Origin: Kryptolebias marmoratus
Lineage: Eukaryota; Chordata; Actinopteri; Cyprinodontiformes; Rivulidae
DNA: 64,000 nt
Reading direction: 5' to 3'
NCBI RefSeq assembly: GCF_001649575.2
Contig: NC_051440.1
Span: 18,876,816 to 18,940,815, forward strand
Position numbers and translations under genes: made by a program. Of the stretch, positions 9,999-22,600 are shown piece after piece. The notes beneath the pieces were generated by a model. The model did not search any database, had not been told where the DNA came from, and saw nothing but the letters and a program-made list of their open reading frames with translations. Every line of letters starts with the position of its first letter. Position 1 is the first letter of the stretch.

Positions 9999-12438
9999 GA
10001 TTAAAAAACACAGAATTTGTCTTTTATTTTCCCGCAGCTTTTTCAGAAATTCTTTTGGTGCCACTGGTTGGTATTCTGTTGTGTCCTGGGCTTGATGAAT
10101 GTCTGACCAGCAGAGGGCAACATTGAGTCAGCTCGTGCAGCCTTCAGTGCAGTGAGACATCATTCCTCTGTCCGGCGCTGCTCCTGTCAGGGTTGTCTCA
10201 GACTTGGACAGTCTGCCGGGGAGCAGAATCGTCTCAAACCGAGCATTAAAGCTCCTGTCTCAAAATCACGTGTACAAAAACATCAGCATTTCTTCTCTCC
10301 CCCCTCCAGTTCACCACCCCCCCAGGCAAAGACACTCAAAGTGTCGGTGACAGCCATGAGCAGCAGTTGGACATAAAAAAAATAGTTTCTTCATGATTCC
10401 TGAAAGCAGATCGGGTGGAAAGACAGGCAAGGACAAAACTGCTCCCTGTACATTAATGAGGGCAGAAATGAAATGTGTGCTGGTTGTATCTGAAGGAGCC
10501 CAGATGTTGATGGTGTCAGTAGCATCTCCCCGCTCTCTCTCTCTCTTTCTGTGAGTTTGTTGAGGGAACAGACAGTATCAGGTTCTGTAAAAACATATCT
10601 GACCTGTAATGACCCACAGCGTTCAGTTGATCGAAATGTAAAATCAGCTAACGGGCTTCTGATGATGTTCTTCTTTTGCCAGAGTCTGTGTGCAAAATAT
10701 CATCAACCACTGGATGGATTTTATTGAAACTTTCAGACAGTAAACATTGCATGGGCATCTAGAACTGATTGACTTCTGGAGTCAACCCAATTCAAGATGG
10801 CCTCCACAGCCAACTGACTTTAGTGAACTCCAGTTTTACAGACATTCAGCTAAGACTTCCTGTTGTCGTAGCTGAGAATCATCCCCAACACATACTTCGA
10901 GCTCTAACAGATCACGCAAAATATGATTTATAAAAAAAAAAACCCAAAACAAAACTCTGGCATAAAAAGCTTTTTGCTGCTTCTAATTAGTGTTTTAATT
11001 AGTTATTTGTCTCGTCGCCAAGCCTAGTTATTAGACGGTACAGGACAGTACATGATATGTAATTATTACAAGCTAAAGCTAATGTGCAGCTTGTAGAAAC
11101 GCATAACGAGGGTGTGAATGAGGAGGTGAGGGGTTTCCGCACACGTAGCATATATAATATGAAACAAGTGCGTCCAAGGGGCACTTAAACGTACCGCTTG
11201 TTTTCCCAGCAGGTCTAATTATAAAGCACAGAATGGATGCACCTTTACCCGTGAACCCAGTCACCTTTTAGAGAAAAGGAAGCTGCTGATCAACAATTTC
11301 AATTTGTGTGGAGTTTTGTTTTTTTTTAAGGAGCCCTCTTGAAAACAGTTTCTTGAAGGCGTTCTGGCTGCGACTGGATAACAGGGCGCAGGCAGACAGA
11401 AGGCTACTGGCTCCTCGACAGAGCCCGGCGCTCAAACAAAAGCGCCGGCATCAGTGATGTACGGCCATGAAGAAGTGATGAACCATCTGCTCGGTTGGGC
11501 GGTGCTTGTGTTTTCGGGGCTGAATTTAAAGTTTAAACACCTGGCAGCAGGAAAGAAGACAAAGACAGTTCCAATTATGCAACAGCTAAAGTCTTTTTAT
11601 TCCAGCATAAAACCGTTCTCCACAACATCTCGAGCTGTTATCAGTTAAATTAAAAAAAGAGCTATAAAACAAACATAGAAAATGTAATATAAGATCTGTC
11701 TTTTTTTTTTTTTTAAATTGCTATAATTATTTTGTGGCCTGTAGATCCAAAGGGTCTAAATTCAGGGTGTGTAGCGGTGAGCCTACACAGATGGGAAATG
11801 TGTGTCTTTTTATGTACGACGCTGACAATAGAGAGGGAGGGAACTTCACCTTGATGAAAATGTTCTGGCAGAGAAGCTCCAAAATCAATATACAGCTTGC
11901 TCAGTTGGAGAAAATGAGCAGAAAATGATCATATTTCTTACCAGAAGCAACTGATTGGGACAATGTTGCCAAAGGTCAGCCAAGCAGCTTTGGGCTAAGT
12001 GCTTTTATAATGTCATTAAAAACAGCGCTGGTCTACTACGAGTCGGTGAGCTTTTCTGAGCTATTTATCAGATTTGTCTTCCCACTGTGGCTCGACTGAA
12101 ACAGAACATCCTCCGCAGTTTCCTGCTCAAACAGCCTGCGGGGTGTTTTTTTTTTTTCTTCTCCACTATGGCGTCCCACTGTGCCGCAGAAATCTTCAAT
12201 TTAAACTTTTCCAACTAATAAAAAGCAGCAACCTCATAACCCCAGCGCTGCAGACTGCCAGGAAACTGGAAATATATCAGAAAAATTATCAAAGCTCGGT
12301 TTGTATTCGTGACCAAATTGGATGCGTGTTTTTGATAAGGTAATGAGCTGAACGGCGTAAAAGTTTCATCTACGTCTCGGCAATTTTGTTTAACTCCACA
12401 CAGACCCTTGCCTGCTTCTCCGGCTGAGGTGAAAAATC
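9999..12438. other. Interval between convergent MAN2A2 and FURIN
   Basis: No exon of a third gene is recognised. In particular no SH2 or tyrosine-kinase coding segment of FES, which separates these genes in mammals, was seen on either strand. One copy of a dispersed repeat is at 10690-10930; the rest is unremarkable. Confidence 0.5.
10690..10930 (-). repeat. Dispersed repeat copy C (inverted relative to 34571-35135)
   Basis: Read on the minus strand it matches, with divergence, the two direct copies at 34571-35135. Shared landmarks in the same order are GTTAGAGCTC, GTGTTGGGGATGA, a CTCAGCTAC block, GGCCATCTTGAATT, ATCCAGTGG and GATATTTTGC. The family is not identified; it looks like a non-autonomous fish element. 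Confidence 0.7.
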
Positions 12439-12444
12439 TTTATT
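12439..12444 (-). terminator. Candidate FURIN poly(A) signal
   Basis: TTTATT on the plus strand is AATAAA on the minus strand, 480 bases past the furin stop codon. Another hexamer lies at 11596-11601. Use of either is not shown. Confidence 0.4.
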
Positions 12445-12923
12445 TTTTTTTCTCCGTGGCTCTGGAGGAGACATGTCGAGAGTGGGAAAACTAATTTCAA
12501 TGATTTCAATTATTTTAAAACTTGAAAGAGAATTAAAAAAAAAAAAGCCACACTACAAACTACAATGTAAGTATGCAGTTTAAGGTTTTGTGGAGCTGGT
12601 TCTGGATTTGCCTTATGGGAGCTAAAGGATCTATCATTTGTAGGGTTAAAATGCTAAAAATCTTTGTGTGTAAATTTGATAAAGTGCCAAATTTTCAGGA
12701 AGTGTGAGTGAGAACGGTTTAGGATGAGTAAAATCCTTGCATAACACCTCATATTGGTGACAGAAGTAAGGGCATAATAAATACAGAAACAGTTAAAATG
12801 AAATAATGTAAATAAATACACGGAGGGGGTGTCGGTGTGACAGTAAGGCCTGTGTTTTGTGTATCAGCTCAGATGTCACTCAGGATGCTGCGGTGCCACA
12901 CACCGCGGCAGACCAAGCTTCAG
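12445..12923 (-). other. furin: FURIN 3' UTR (putative)
   Basis: Non-coding stretch between the furin stop codon and the nearest downstream poly(A) signal on the minus strand. Nothing else is recognised. Confidence 0.45.
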
Positions 12924-13633
12924 CTACATCGAGCTCTGTGTTTTGATAAAAGCTGTCCTCTCGCTGTGACCGTCCACGCCCTCGCTGTCTGATTCAGACT
13001 CATAGACAATCATGTCCTCATCCGCCCACACAGTGGGGATCCCCCTGTAGCAGATCCGAGCCTTCCTCTCCCGCCTCCGGTGGAAGCTCAAACCGAAGCC
13101 CACCCGCATCCCTCTGGTCTCTGACAGCACAGAGGGCAGTTTGGTCCTCCAGGCCACAGAAGCGTCACCTGAGCGCAGCTGCAGCAAGAAGAAGACTCCG
13201 ACGAAGGCAGCCAGGATGAAGGCACAGCTGAGAACTGCCACGATGACAGGCAGCTGAGTGGGCGGAGCCACGGCGAGCCCCGGAAGCTCCTCGGCTTCTC
13301 CACCGTTGTGATCTGCCGCCGCCGGGCTTTTTGCCTCCGGCTCGGCTTCTTGGCCCTGGAGTCCGACCGCGAGGGGTGACTTACGCTGGACCTGGTTCTG
13401 GTGCAGGCAGGAGGTGAGGAGCAGGTGGCTGTGAGGAGGGCAGGACAGGCAGTCCGTGGGTCCGGGGCCGGAGCAGGTCAGGCAGCCGGGGTGGCAGGGC
13501 AGGCAGGCCTGCACGGAGGACAGGTCCACCCAGTTCTCAAGAGACAGGTTGAGGAGCTGCGGTCCCGACGTGAACCCCGGAGGACACAACTTCACACAAC
13601 CCTGGAGGAAGAGGGAGAAGCCTGGGCTGCACT
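12924..13633 (-). CDS. furin: FURIN last coding exon: Cys-rich region, membrane segment, tail
   Basis: 710 bases with the stop at 12924-12926; two bases first finish a Glu codon. In order: furin-like Cys repeats ([36 protein letters not shown]); a stalk rich in Glu, Ala and Pro; a membrane segment, [20 protein letters not shown] then FFLLQL; and an 83-residue cytoplasmic tail. The tail has a basic run RRRERKAR, a YRGI tyrosine sorting signal equal to human YKGL, an acidic cluster ESESDSEG, and ends [12 protein letters not shown] (human ERTAFIKDQSAL). Tail and stalk are longer than in human furin. Confidence 0.95.
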
Positions 13634-16600
13634 CTGACGGGAAAGGAGACAGAAGAATATGGTTGACTGAGGACTTCTGCACAGTAAGCTGTATTTCTCA
13701 GATAAACTTCTAAAATCCCTGACTGCCTAAAGGAGAACCTTTTAAACTGTAATGAAACATTCAAGTACTTGTAAAAACCATTCATCATAAAGGTTTACCA
13801 ACTTGATTACTTTTTTAATGAAGTTTGTCTGCTACCTTAAAACACAAATAAGATTTTCTCCTCTCCTACACACTCAGCGAGACATAATTTCTCTGGCAAA
13901 GGACACAGTCGGTAATTAGAAGTGGCCTCAATTGTATCAGAAGAACTTGTCGTCTTTCTTTCATCCTTTCCAAGAACCTTCAGCTTAAACTCTCAAAGCT
14001 TCTGCAATCTTTCTTACAGTTAAAGCTCTTAACCTGTTTTAAGTGACAACATGCAAGATCAGACTGGACATGAATGCTAGGATTTTATTCAGTTTCTCCT
14101 TATTTGGCTCATATTTGGTTAACTTTACATTAAATGCACATTTAGCATATCATCTTGATGGTGACACGAGTTTCAGTATAACAAAAAAAAAAAAGGAAAT
14201 CAGAAAGACTACACGCAGAGTACACTCAACTCTCCTCCCACACCGGTTTTCTTTTAGTTATCGTCTCCATTTTTCATTAAAGCTACATTCTGTCCAAACA
14301 AAACCGCTGTTAATGAAACTGATGGGACAGAATGATACGCGATCAAACAGCCCGAGGCGTCGATCAGCTGTGATGTCTGAGCAAGATAAGGTACAGCAGC
14401 TCCATCTGCTAAAATGTCTGTTCAAAACCAAAAGCTAATAAAGCTGGTCTTCAAACAACTGGCTAACACATAATATATGCTTTTAGTAAACCCATAAACA
14501 AAGAATCTGTCACTTATGGATTTTTTAGGAATAATCTCCTTCAGATCAATCTTCAAAAAAATGACAAGTGCATGCTTCTTAATTATTACTTTGTACAGTT
14601 TTGATGCATGTACAGCAGGGATGGGCAGTGAAGTCGAGTTAAAATGTGCAGATCTGAAGAATTAATGCTGATTCTGCTGTTTCCTAAAGGTGCTTTTTTC
14701 CAACATAACACCTACCTATGAGTGTTTCAGGATGAAGATCTGCTGTCGTAGTTTATTTTGAAAGGATTATAAAGTGGAAACTGTGGTCATGGGGGAGCTC
14801 AGCTCCACTCCCTGCTCCCCTCCATGTTGACATGTTGGTGAAAATGAAAGAATCTGTTCCTTTAGAGAGTTTTTCAGCTGTCAGATATTTAAAGAGAAAT
14901 CACTGTTGATGAATTTGAAGAGTAGTTTTTTTGCTAAAAAATGTCCATCCCTGAAACAAATTCAGCTTCTGAGATGATCTGGTCCTTGGGCTCCTGTAAT
15001 TTCAGAACCACTCAAACTGATTGCTATTTCTAAGAGACTTTTTGATATGTTGTAAGTTCAGTTTTTAAGTCCTCTAAAGCAAAAACACTGCAGTCTTTGT
15101 ACAGCCGGCAGTTCCGGAGCCATGACTTGGATTTCGAGCTGTCCTTGGTCAGTGGAAATTGTAAAGTGCTCCCAAATCACTCCAGTTGAGTTTCCTGTTT
15201 AAGTGCGGTCCACTTAAACCATTTATAGGCTCACTCAAACACAACAAACAATGCGAAAAAACGAAAAGCTACTTTTGCATTTGTTATAATACATTACTTA
15301 CAATGAATATTTTGTCAAATGTTTTAATAGATTTCAATTTTATGCGGCGACTAGATATTTTTTCTCATTTCAACAAATCTGCCAAAGAATAATAATCTTT
15401 CTGCACTGGCAAATAATTTCACTAGTTCCTACTGTGTATCCTCGAGGGTTTTTGTGTATCCATCTTATTTATTTATTTATTGCAGTGTTGGGAGTTCATT
15501 AGGAAACTGTGGATGTGTAAATGAAAGGATTAGCAGTAACTACTGTAATGTAGATTTAATCTGCGTGATTAAGAAGTTCGGAATGATAAAGAAGAAACCA
15601 TCTGACTGGCAGAGGGGGATGTGTCCGGTCTCATCTGGCTCGACGTGGAGGCTGTTGTCAGCGCGCACCTCTTGCACTGCTGCAGTTTTACTCTTGCCTG
15701 CTGCTCCCAAACACACCCCGCACTCTCAGGTGACATACGTTAATGTGCTAATTTATTGTGCGCACGTAAACGCGTGCACGAGAGGCTTGTGAATAAGTCA
15801 TCTGCGTTCACATTTGGTTTGCACGAGTCACAACACCCGACACGAGCTGACCCGAAGCGTGGTTTGTAACGACGACTAACGTGCCAGCGCCGTAACAAAC
15901 GAGCATCGAACTTGTTCTCACCGATACAAATCTGCTGGGCGTCGAAGGTCTTGCAGCTGTTGTTGGAAGGTCGAGGGAAGTCGGGCGAAGAGGGGTTGAC
16001 GACGCTCGGTCCTGTGCCCCACAGGATGAGGGTGAACTGACTCAACACACCTGAGACAGAAGCAAAGTCAGCGGGGGGAGTGCAAAGATGTGGGGGGGGA
16101 AGTATCAGTTTAGCCCTTCTGTCTGAGAAGAGTATATGAAGGTGTAAGGAGAGGAAACGAGATGTGAGAATGCCAACGGAACTCTAAAGGACACCACCAG
16201 AGGAGAAAAAGCTTTTCTTGTCTTATTTCTTTCTGCATCTTAAAGCAAACAAATTTACAAGATAAACTCTGGAATGGAAACCCTTTATGACCATTCGCTT
16301 CCTTTTGAGCTCAAACGCAGCACAAAACATTGGAAACAAAAATACTTTAAAGCTCACGACCAAAAAGGTTGGTAGATATTTTTCTCGCGGCGGCAGCAGC
16401 CAACTGTTAATCTGGTTGTGTCTGTAAGAGCTTCTCCCCTGGGTGGTGAAAATATTACAAACTGTGTCATTAGAGGAGGAATGAGCGAGGAACTGAAAAG
16501 AGGCGATCTAGTGAAGCGTGAAAGTATGCAGAAAGACTCAGTGAGGGGGCAGCTAATGGCGCCACAAATGTGGTTTCGACGTAATCTACCCAGACTGAAC

Positions 16601-19600
16601 AATTAACGGTGATGAGCGGGGGTTACCGTAGTCTCGTTCATTTGCTGCCATGTTTTCGACTTCTAGTGTCCACTCTCCCTGAGGATCCTCGTCCCACGAG
16701 TGGGTGGTCATAAAAGCCCAGTCGTTGAACCCTTCTGAAGAATAGTCGTTGGGTCTAAAGAGAAGAGGAGAAACTGTGTCTGTTGTTTTCTTTGTGTGCT
16801 TTTCTGAGAAGAGTATGCCTGTGGGAGCATCTGTGTACAAATAGAATTGAAGAGCACACACATATTGTTTGTCTGCGTGTGACACAAAGAGGGGATTTAC
16901 ATTAAGGGCTCGGCTGCTGGCTTGGCTTGTTTTATTGTGTACCTTGGGAACAGCAGGGTGGAACGCGTGCCCAGTGGGCTGATGAGATGAATGGCCAATT
17001 TTCCTCTCTGGTTGTGGGAAAGAGTGAGGCGAGCCTGAACGTGCTCCAGAGATCTGACATACTCCGGTTGTCCCCAGCAGGCATCCACGCTTTTGCTGAA
17101 CACCAGCTTGTTTCCGATGTCTCTGCAGGTTTGACAAGTGGAAGGGAGAGTGGTTAATGTTGTGTGGCTGCAGAAATGGACAAACAATCGTGCTGTGCTA
17201 AGAGTCTAAGCGACCTCCCCGGCCTCGAGAAAGATGCTGTGATATGCTATCAGGCTGGAGGGGGGAAAAAGGGGGGGGATGATGGAGTAGCTAGTGCTTG
17301 TAATAAAACTAAAACTCGCTGCTGTTTACACACAGACACACAGATTCCAGACCTCCCTCTGACCTGGATTCTGTAAGCATTGTGTGATCACACTGGTGCT
17401 GCGGCCCCACTGTTGTCCAGTTCTGTGCCAATACCACCACGGCACCTGCATCCAGGAGACCATAACCGTACGAATGACTCACTGAGGAGGGGGGGAAAAA
17501 AGAAGAAAAAAGATGGAGTGATGAGCAGATAAATGCATGTTGTTAGAAGCTAATGCCACCGACAATCTTCTCTGCTTTAACCCTGAGCGATCAATCATAA
17601 ATCTTTCTAAAGCACTCTGCTTCACCAGAGCCTTCCCTAAAGTCCAACTAAATTCACATTTTCTGCTGCCATCATAAACATTTAATGTCTTTTTTAAAGA
17701 TCAAGATTAAGATGAAAGATCTTCAGGGAGAGATCTGAACATTTTCCTCTCCGCCTCAGTCTTGCTGATGGGTGCGTGCATTTGATTGACAGCTGCTGGC
17801 AGGAGAATAAGGGACAAAGTAAACAAACTTCTCCTGGAGCTCTTAAAGACACGGGCAAATAGTGTGTGGCTGGCACACCGTTACAGAAAGTCATTTGTAA
17901 GGGCTCTATGTGTACATGCAGTTTAAAGTGTTGGAGCTGAGCCGTAAATCTGCTCCTGAAGCCGACACAAGCAGCACACTTTTCTTGGGCTTGTTTGGGG
18001 ACTTTTTTTTCCACCGAGTAAACTGGAAAACATTAGCTGTGTTTATGGCTGTAAATTCCACAGGGAGCAGAGTTTGTGTGGAAGTTCATCCAGGTGGTTT
18101 CTGGGACTTGAAGCCATTTTTAAATTGCCAAAGAACTGATAGGCAACTTTTTAAGCATTTATTTTCAAGTGTTTACCAACTGCATCCTTAAAGCACCTCA
18201 AGAGGAGGACATATGTAATAAAGGACTTTTCCACAGTTGCAAGACTGTTCAGTTATGTGTTTTTTAATGTAAAGAACATCTCTGTATCCTTGACTTTGAA
18301 AAAAAGGATTTATTGCTCTGCTGTTTGACTGTTAATTTAAGTGATGAAATTACTGCTTTATTCAAATACAGTTTAACCAGCCATGTTTTTTTTTTCTAAA
18401 TGGCAGAATGGAAATATATCCTTTAAGCAAAGCAAGAGTATCATATGAAGCCTTAAAGTACAAACTTCTTTCACTGGTTTCTGATTGAGAAAAGAAGACT
18501 CGATTTGATGAAAAATAGCAAATTTAAGGAAGGGTCTACGAAGCTCTAACAGATTCCTCGTCCGTCCCTCCAGATACGCGGAGCTTTGCAGAGCTGCCAA
18601 ACAAAGTACTGGGTTGCACAGGAAGACTTTGGCATGAAGGGAAGCTGCGAAATGAACTGACAAACTTGGCTCTACCTCCTGAGACACAGCTGTCACAGAT
18701 CTGTATGATATTGCAGAACAAATCTGTCACTTAATTTCAGACGGACTAAAATGACGGTAATGTGTCGGCTCTGCAGATGGTAATTACCGTATGAAGTCGA
18801 CCGGCTTGTTGGGGGTAATGACAAACCAAACAGAAGAGGTTTTTGTTCGTAAAGAAACAACATTCATGTGATACGCAACTTTGTGTGTTTTCAGAAAGTC
18901 AGTTTGTACTCAGCACTGAGATAGAAATACAATACCCTACGATATGATTTCATCCGGGCTTGATTTCGACCAATGAAGATGAGCGCTCTCTAACCTCTGC
19001 GTCCCACTCCGTTGGTCTTCCAGTCTCCGGCGATGAGGTGCCGGGGCTGGGATGTTCTCACCACCAGGTGCTGCATGTCCCTCCAGGTTAAATTCATACT
19101 GGACAAACCCAAGAAGCAGAGCAATAAAGCTGCATTGATTTTCTGTCATGTAATGGCTGAAGGTAATAATTTCTACATTATGCACATTATGAGGAAAGTC
19201 GGCTTTCGCTGACCTCGCTGATACAATAATACAGCCGAGGAAATCTGAGGAGCTGTGGGACACGGAAAAGGTCAGGAGACTGTAGACACACCTGAAATGT
19301 AATCAATCTCAGCATACACACTGAGGACAACTATACGCTTTTGAAATATTATACTGAGACACAGAGGAGACCTGGAGGGGTGTGCCGGGCAATCATCACA
19401 AAGCAACTGAGTCATACGAAGGTTTTAGCATCAGCGTAAAATACCAGCATTAAAAGAAACAACATAACCTGCTGCGCTCAGAGGTCAAGGGAACGAGTAA
19501 AACAGCAGATATAAAACTCTGGAGAATGATGTCCATTCTTTGCTGCAAAGAAAGTTTCTAATGAGGTCTGAGGCTGGGGGGCCAGGGTCACCTTCCATAA

Positions 19601-22600
19601 AGTGAAAGAGAAAAAAATATAACACAAACTTTTTTTTTTTTTCGCCCCATTAGGATTTATCAAAAGACTCAGTTCAGCGCTTCCATTAGTGTTAAAGGTA
19701 CAGCTCCAGTCATACCCACCAGATGAGTTCTTCTTTTTGTCCATTTGAGAAAACACCATCCCCTCTTAGTTGGGAGGTGCCTCAAGGCTCAGTTTTAGGG
19801 CTAATTCTTTTCTCCTTACTTATGCTTTCCTTTGGGTTCATTTTTTAAAACTATATTTCCTTTTCACCATTTTCCTGAGAATCTTCCAAACCGTTTGCTC
19901 GTACCAGACCTGCTTCTGTTCAGGTACTCAGGCTGAAGAGGTTAAAGAAAATATTCAAGCACGAACTGACATAAATATCCTGAAACTGAACAAAAAGAAA
20001 ACTGAAATTATTCTTTCTGATAATCTAAACTCATTTGCCAGGAACCTTGGTGGGATTTTTGACTGTGCCTTTCATTTTTACAGCAATTGGATCAGTTGTC
20101 AACTTTTTCCAACTAAGGCTCCTTTGTAAGGTTAAAGCCTGCCCACTTATTTAGTCCTAATCACATGGCACCTGCTTATTTGCCCACATTTTTGCACTCT
20201 CGACTTTTAAACAGAGCACTGAGGTCCACACATCAACTTCTCTTGGATCCAGAATTAAAAAACACACAAAAAAAACAGGTGACAGCACCTTTTCTGCGGT
20301 GACCCTTAATTTGTGGAGAAGCCTGTCTTTGCAAATTCGAGCTGCCCAGAACTTTGATCATTTTAAATTGCTGCTTAAGTGTAAACCCATTTCTTCTCAC
20401 TGGGCTTTAGTTTTAGTTGAGGAGGATATCTTAGCTCTTATTGTGCAAGCTTGATTATTTTTAAAATTTAGTTTTATTTGGGAATATTTTTATCACAGTT
20501 TATATTAATTGTTGCTTTACTACTTATTGTGTTCACACTTTATACAGGACTTTACTCACCTGAAGTTGTTCCTTAATGTGTTAAAGAAACTAAACTTTGA
20601 CTTTGACGTGACTCTGTTAGAAAAAAAAACCCTCTTCAGTGGGTTTAAATAATCAAACTGTGAGCCACAGAGAGTGCAACACCACAGCTGACAGAAATAG
20701 AAATGCAGAATTTCACCGAGGCGCATCACCTCCGCCCCCCCCTCTGCATCCACAGTCTCGTCTCACATCTTCTCATGTGTTATTAATGGACAAGATCCCA
20801 CCGATCCACTCGATGTCACCTCAGCCAAGAGTGAGAGGGCGGGGGGGAGGGAGGGAGGGATAATAAAATGATAAAACAGCAGAAAGCCAAAACCTTCTGC
20901 CTATTAAATATAGCCATCTCTGCGAGTTTCACTGTAATCTCCGTCTGATAAACTAGCTACTGTGTTATTACTGCTGCCTGTCAGGACAGGTGCCTGCTGA
21001 GAGGCTGCTTGCTGAAAAATACTGACTGATAACTGATAGTCTACGCTGTGAAAACCTGAGCTCTGCCAGTTACTGCCCATCTCTTATGATATCAGAGCTG
21101 ACAGAGCTGAGATAAGCTGAGGAGGCTGGGGATACATACCTGTGCTGGAGAGGACTGCAGGATAGGATTTGACACCTGTCATAACTAATATGGACATGAG
21201 AATTATGCAAATCGGAGCGCAGCTGACTGATGAGGCCGACTTAACACATGCGAGATAACGAGTGGAGATACCTAAATGATGGAGAACACATCAGAACAGC
21301 TCACAGAAACTTAGACACCTGGAGTCCTGCGTGAGCGATAATGAGAGAGGTTCTCGGGTATAAAATCTTCACTGCCAGCCCTACAGGTATTCAAATATCT
21401 GTTTGGGCTGCAGCTGCTGATTCATCTTGCTAATTGTGTGATTATCAAACGCCTAATTTGCTGTAGAAAGACTTTCTGCTGGGATTTAGTCCAACCTTGT
21501 TTCCCAGAGGTGCCTGTGCATTTCCCCTCCAAGGAGGACACAGTGAAGCATGATAATGAAGATTACAATATTGATAGTGATAAAAATAACAACATTTATT
21601 AGCAGAGTTCATTTAAGGGTACTAAGGCATACTTTGACATTAATTAAAAAAAAGAAAACCTGTTAAAAAAGGAAACTTATTTACAACAATATCATTTAAC
21701 ATGGGAAATCGCTGCGGTGACATAAATTCAATCTGCAATAAAAAACAGTTAAATTGTTACAAGAGGTGTCATTCTTACTCACTTTGCCTCCAGAGCCAGA
21801 GCAATGATCCCAGCAGCCAGTGGGGCAGAAGCAGACGTCCCTGTGTGAGAGTCAGTGCATTTCTGCCTCAGGTCGGTGGTCACCTACAAGAAAAAGAAAC
21901 GAGAAGTGGACATAAATACAGAAGGAGACACGCAGTTAATATGATACATTGAGTTTTCCATTTGAACACAGTTTCATGGAGAGAGAAGCTGAGTGCTACG
22001 ACAGGAGACAAATGTGAGCTTTCCCTGCAGCTATCTGAGCAGGAAGAAGAATGAGGAGGAGGAGGCGGAGGGAATGATTTGGTAGTTTCAGCCCCAGGTC
22101 TGTGGACGCCTGCCAAAGGGTCACAGGCAGGACGGTGAAAGTCAGCCAACTCGTCGCAGCCAGGTCAGATGGTGGTGAGGCGGAGGATGTTAGTGCTCCG
22201 TGTACGTCTCTGCTCTTGGTGCCTGTCAGTGCCGGGAAGCTAATGAGGCCTGTCTGGGTCATGATGAGGACACATCAGAGATGACAGAGATGCCCAAAGC
22301 AAGGCTGGCTGTGAAGGTTAGGGATGCAGTCTCTGTTTGCAACTTTTGCCCTGACAGATTGTGGTGCTAATGATCGTTTTCGGCTAAAGATGTCCGAGTG
22401 TCAGACTTGTAAACAAACACGGGGCAGGTGTCTGCAAAGGCCAAATGTCAGTCAGCAGAGCTAGCTTGTATTTCCCATCTATTTAATGCAGACATAAACT
22501 GGTTTAGGAGTGATTTAAAAATATAACCCCAAGACAAAATAATCTATAAGCTCGACAAAACCTGCAATCAACTACAGATCTTATAACTTCAGCTAGTTTG

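Noticed and set aside
9999..12438. Search for FES exons between MAN2A2 and FURIN
   Set aside because: No SH2 (FLVRES-like) or kinase (HRDL, DFG) segment was seen on either strand.
13121..13168. Possible tiny intron (GTGACG...CTGTCAG) inside the last furin exon, removing part of the extra tail residues
   Set aside because: At 48 bases it is shorter than known vertebrate introns, and the frame is open through it.
12924..13713. Long open frames on the plus strand opposite the furin last exon
   Set aside because: They are shadows of the GC-rich Cys-rich coding exon and show no protein family features.
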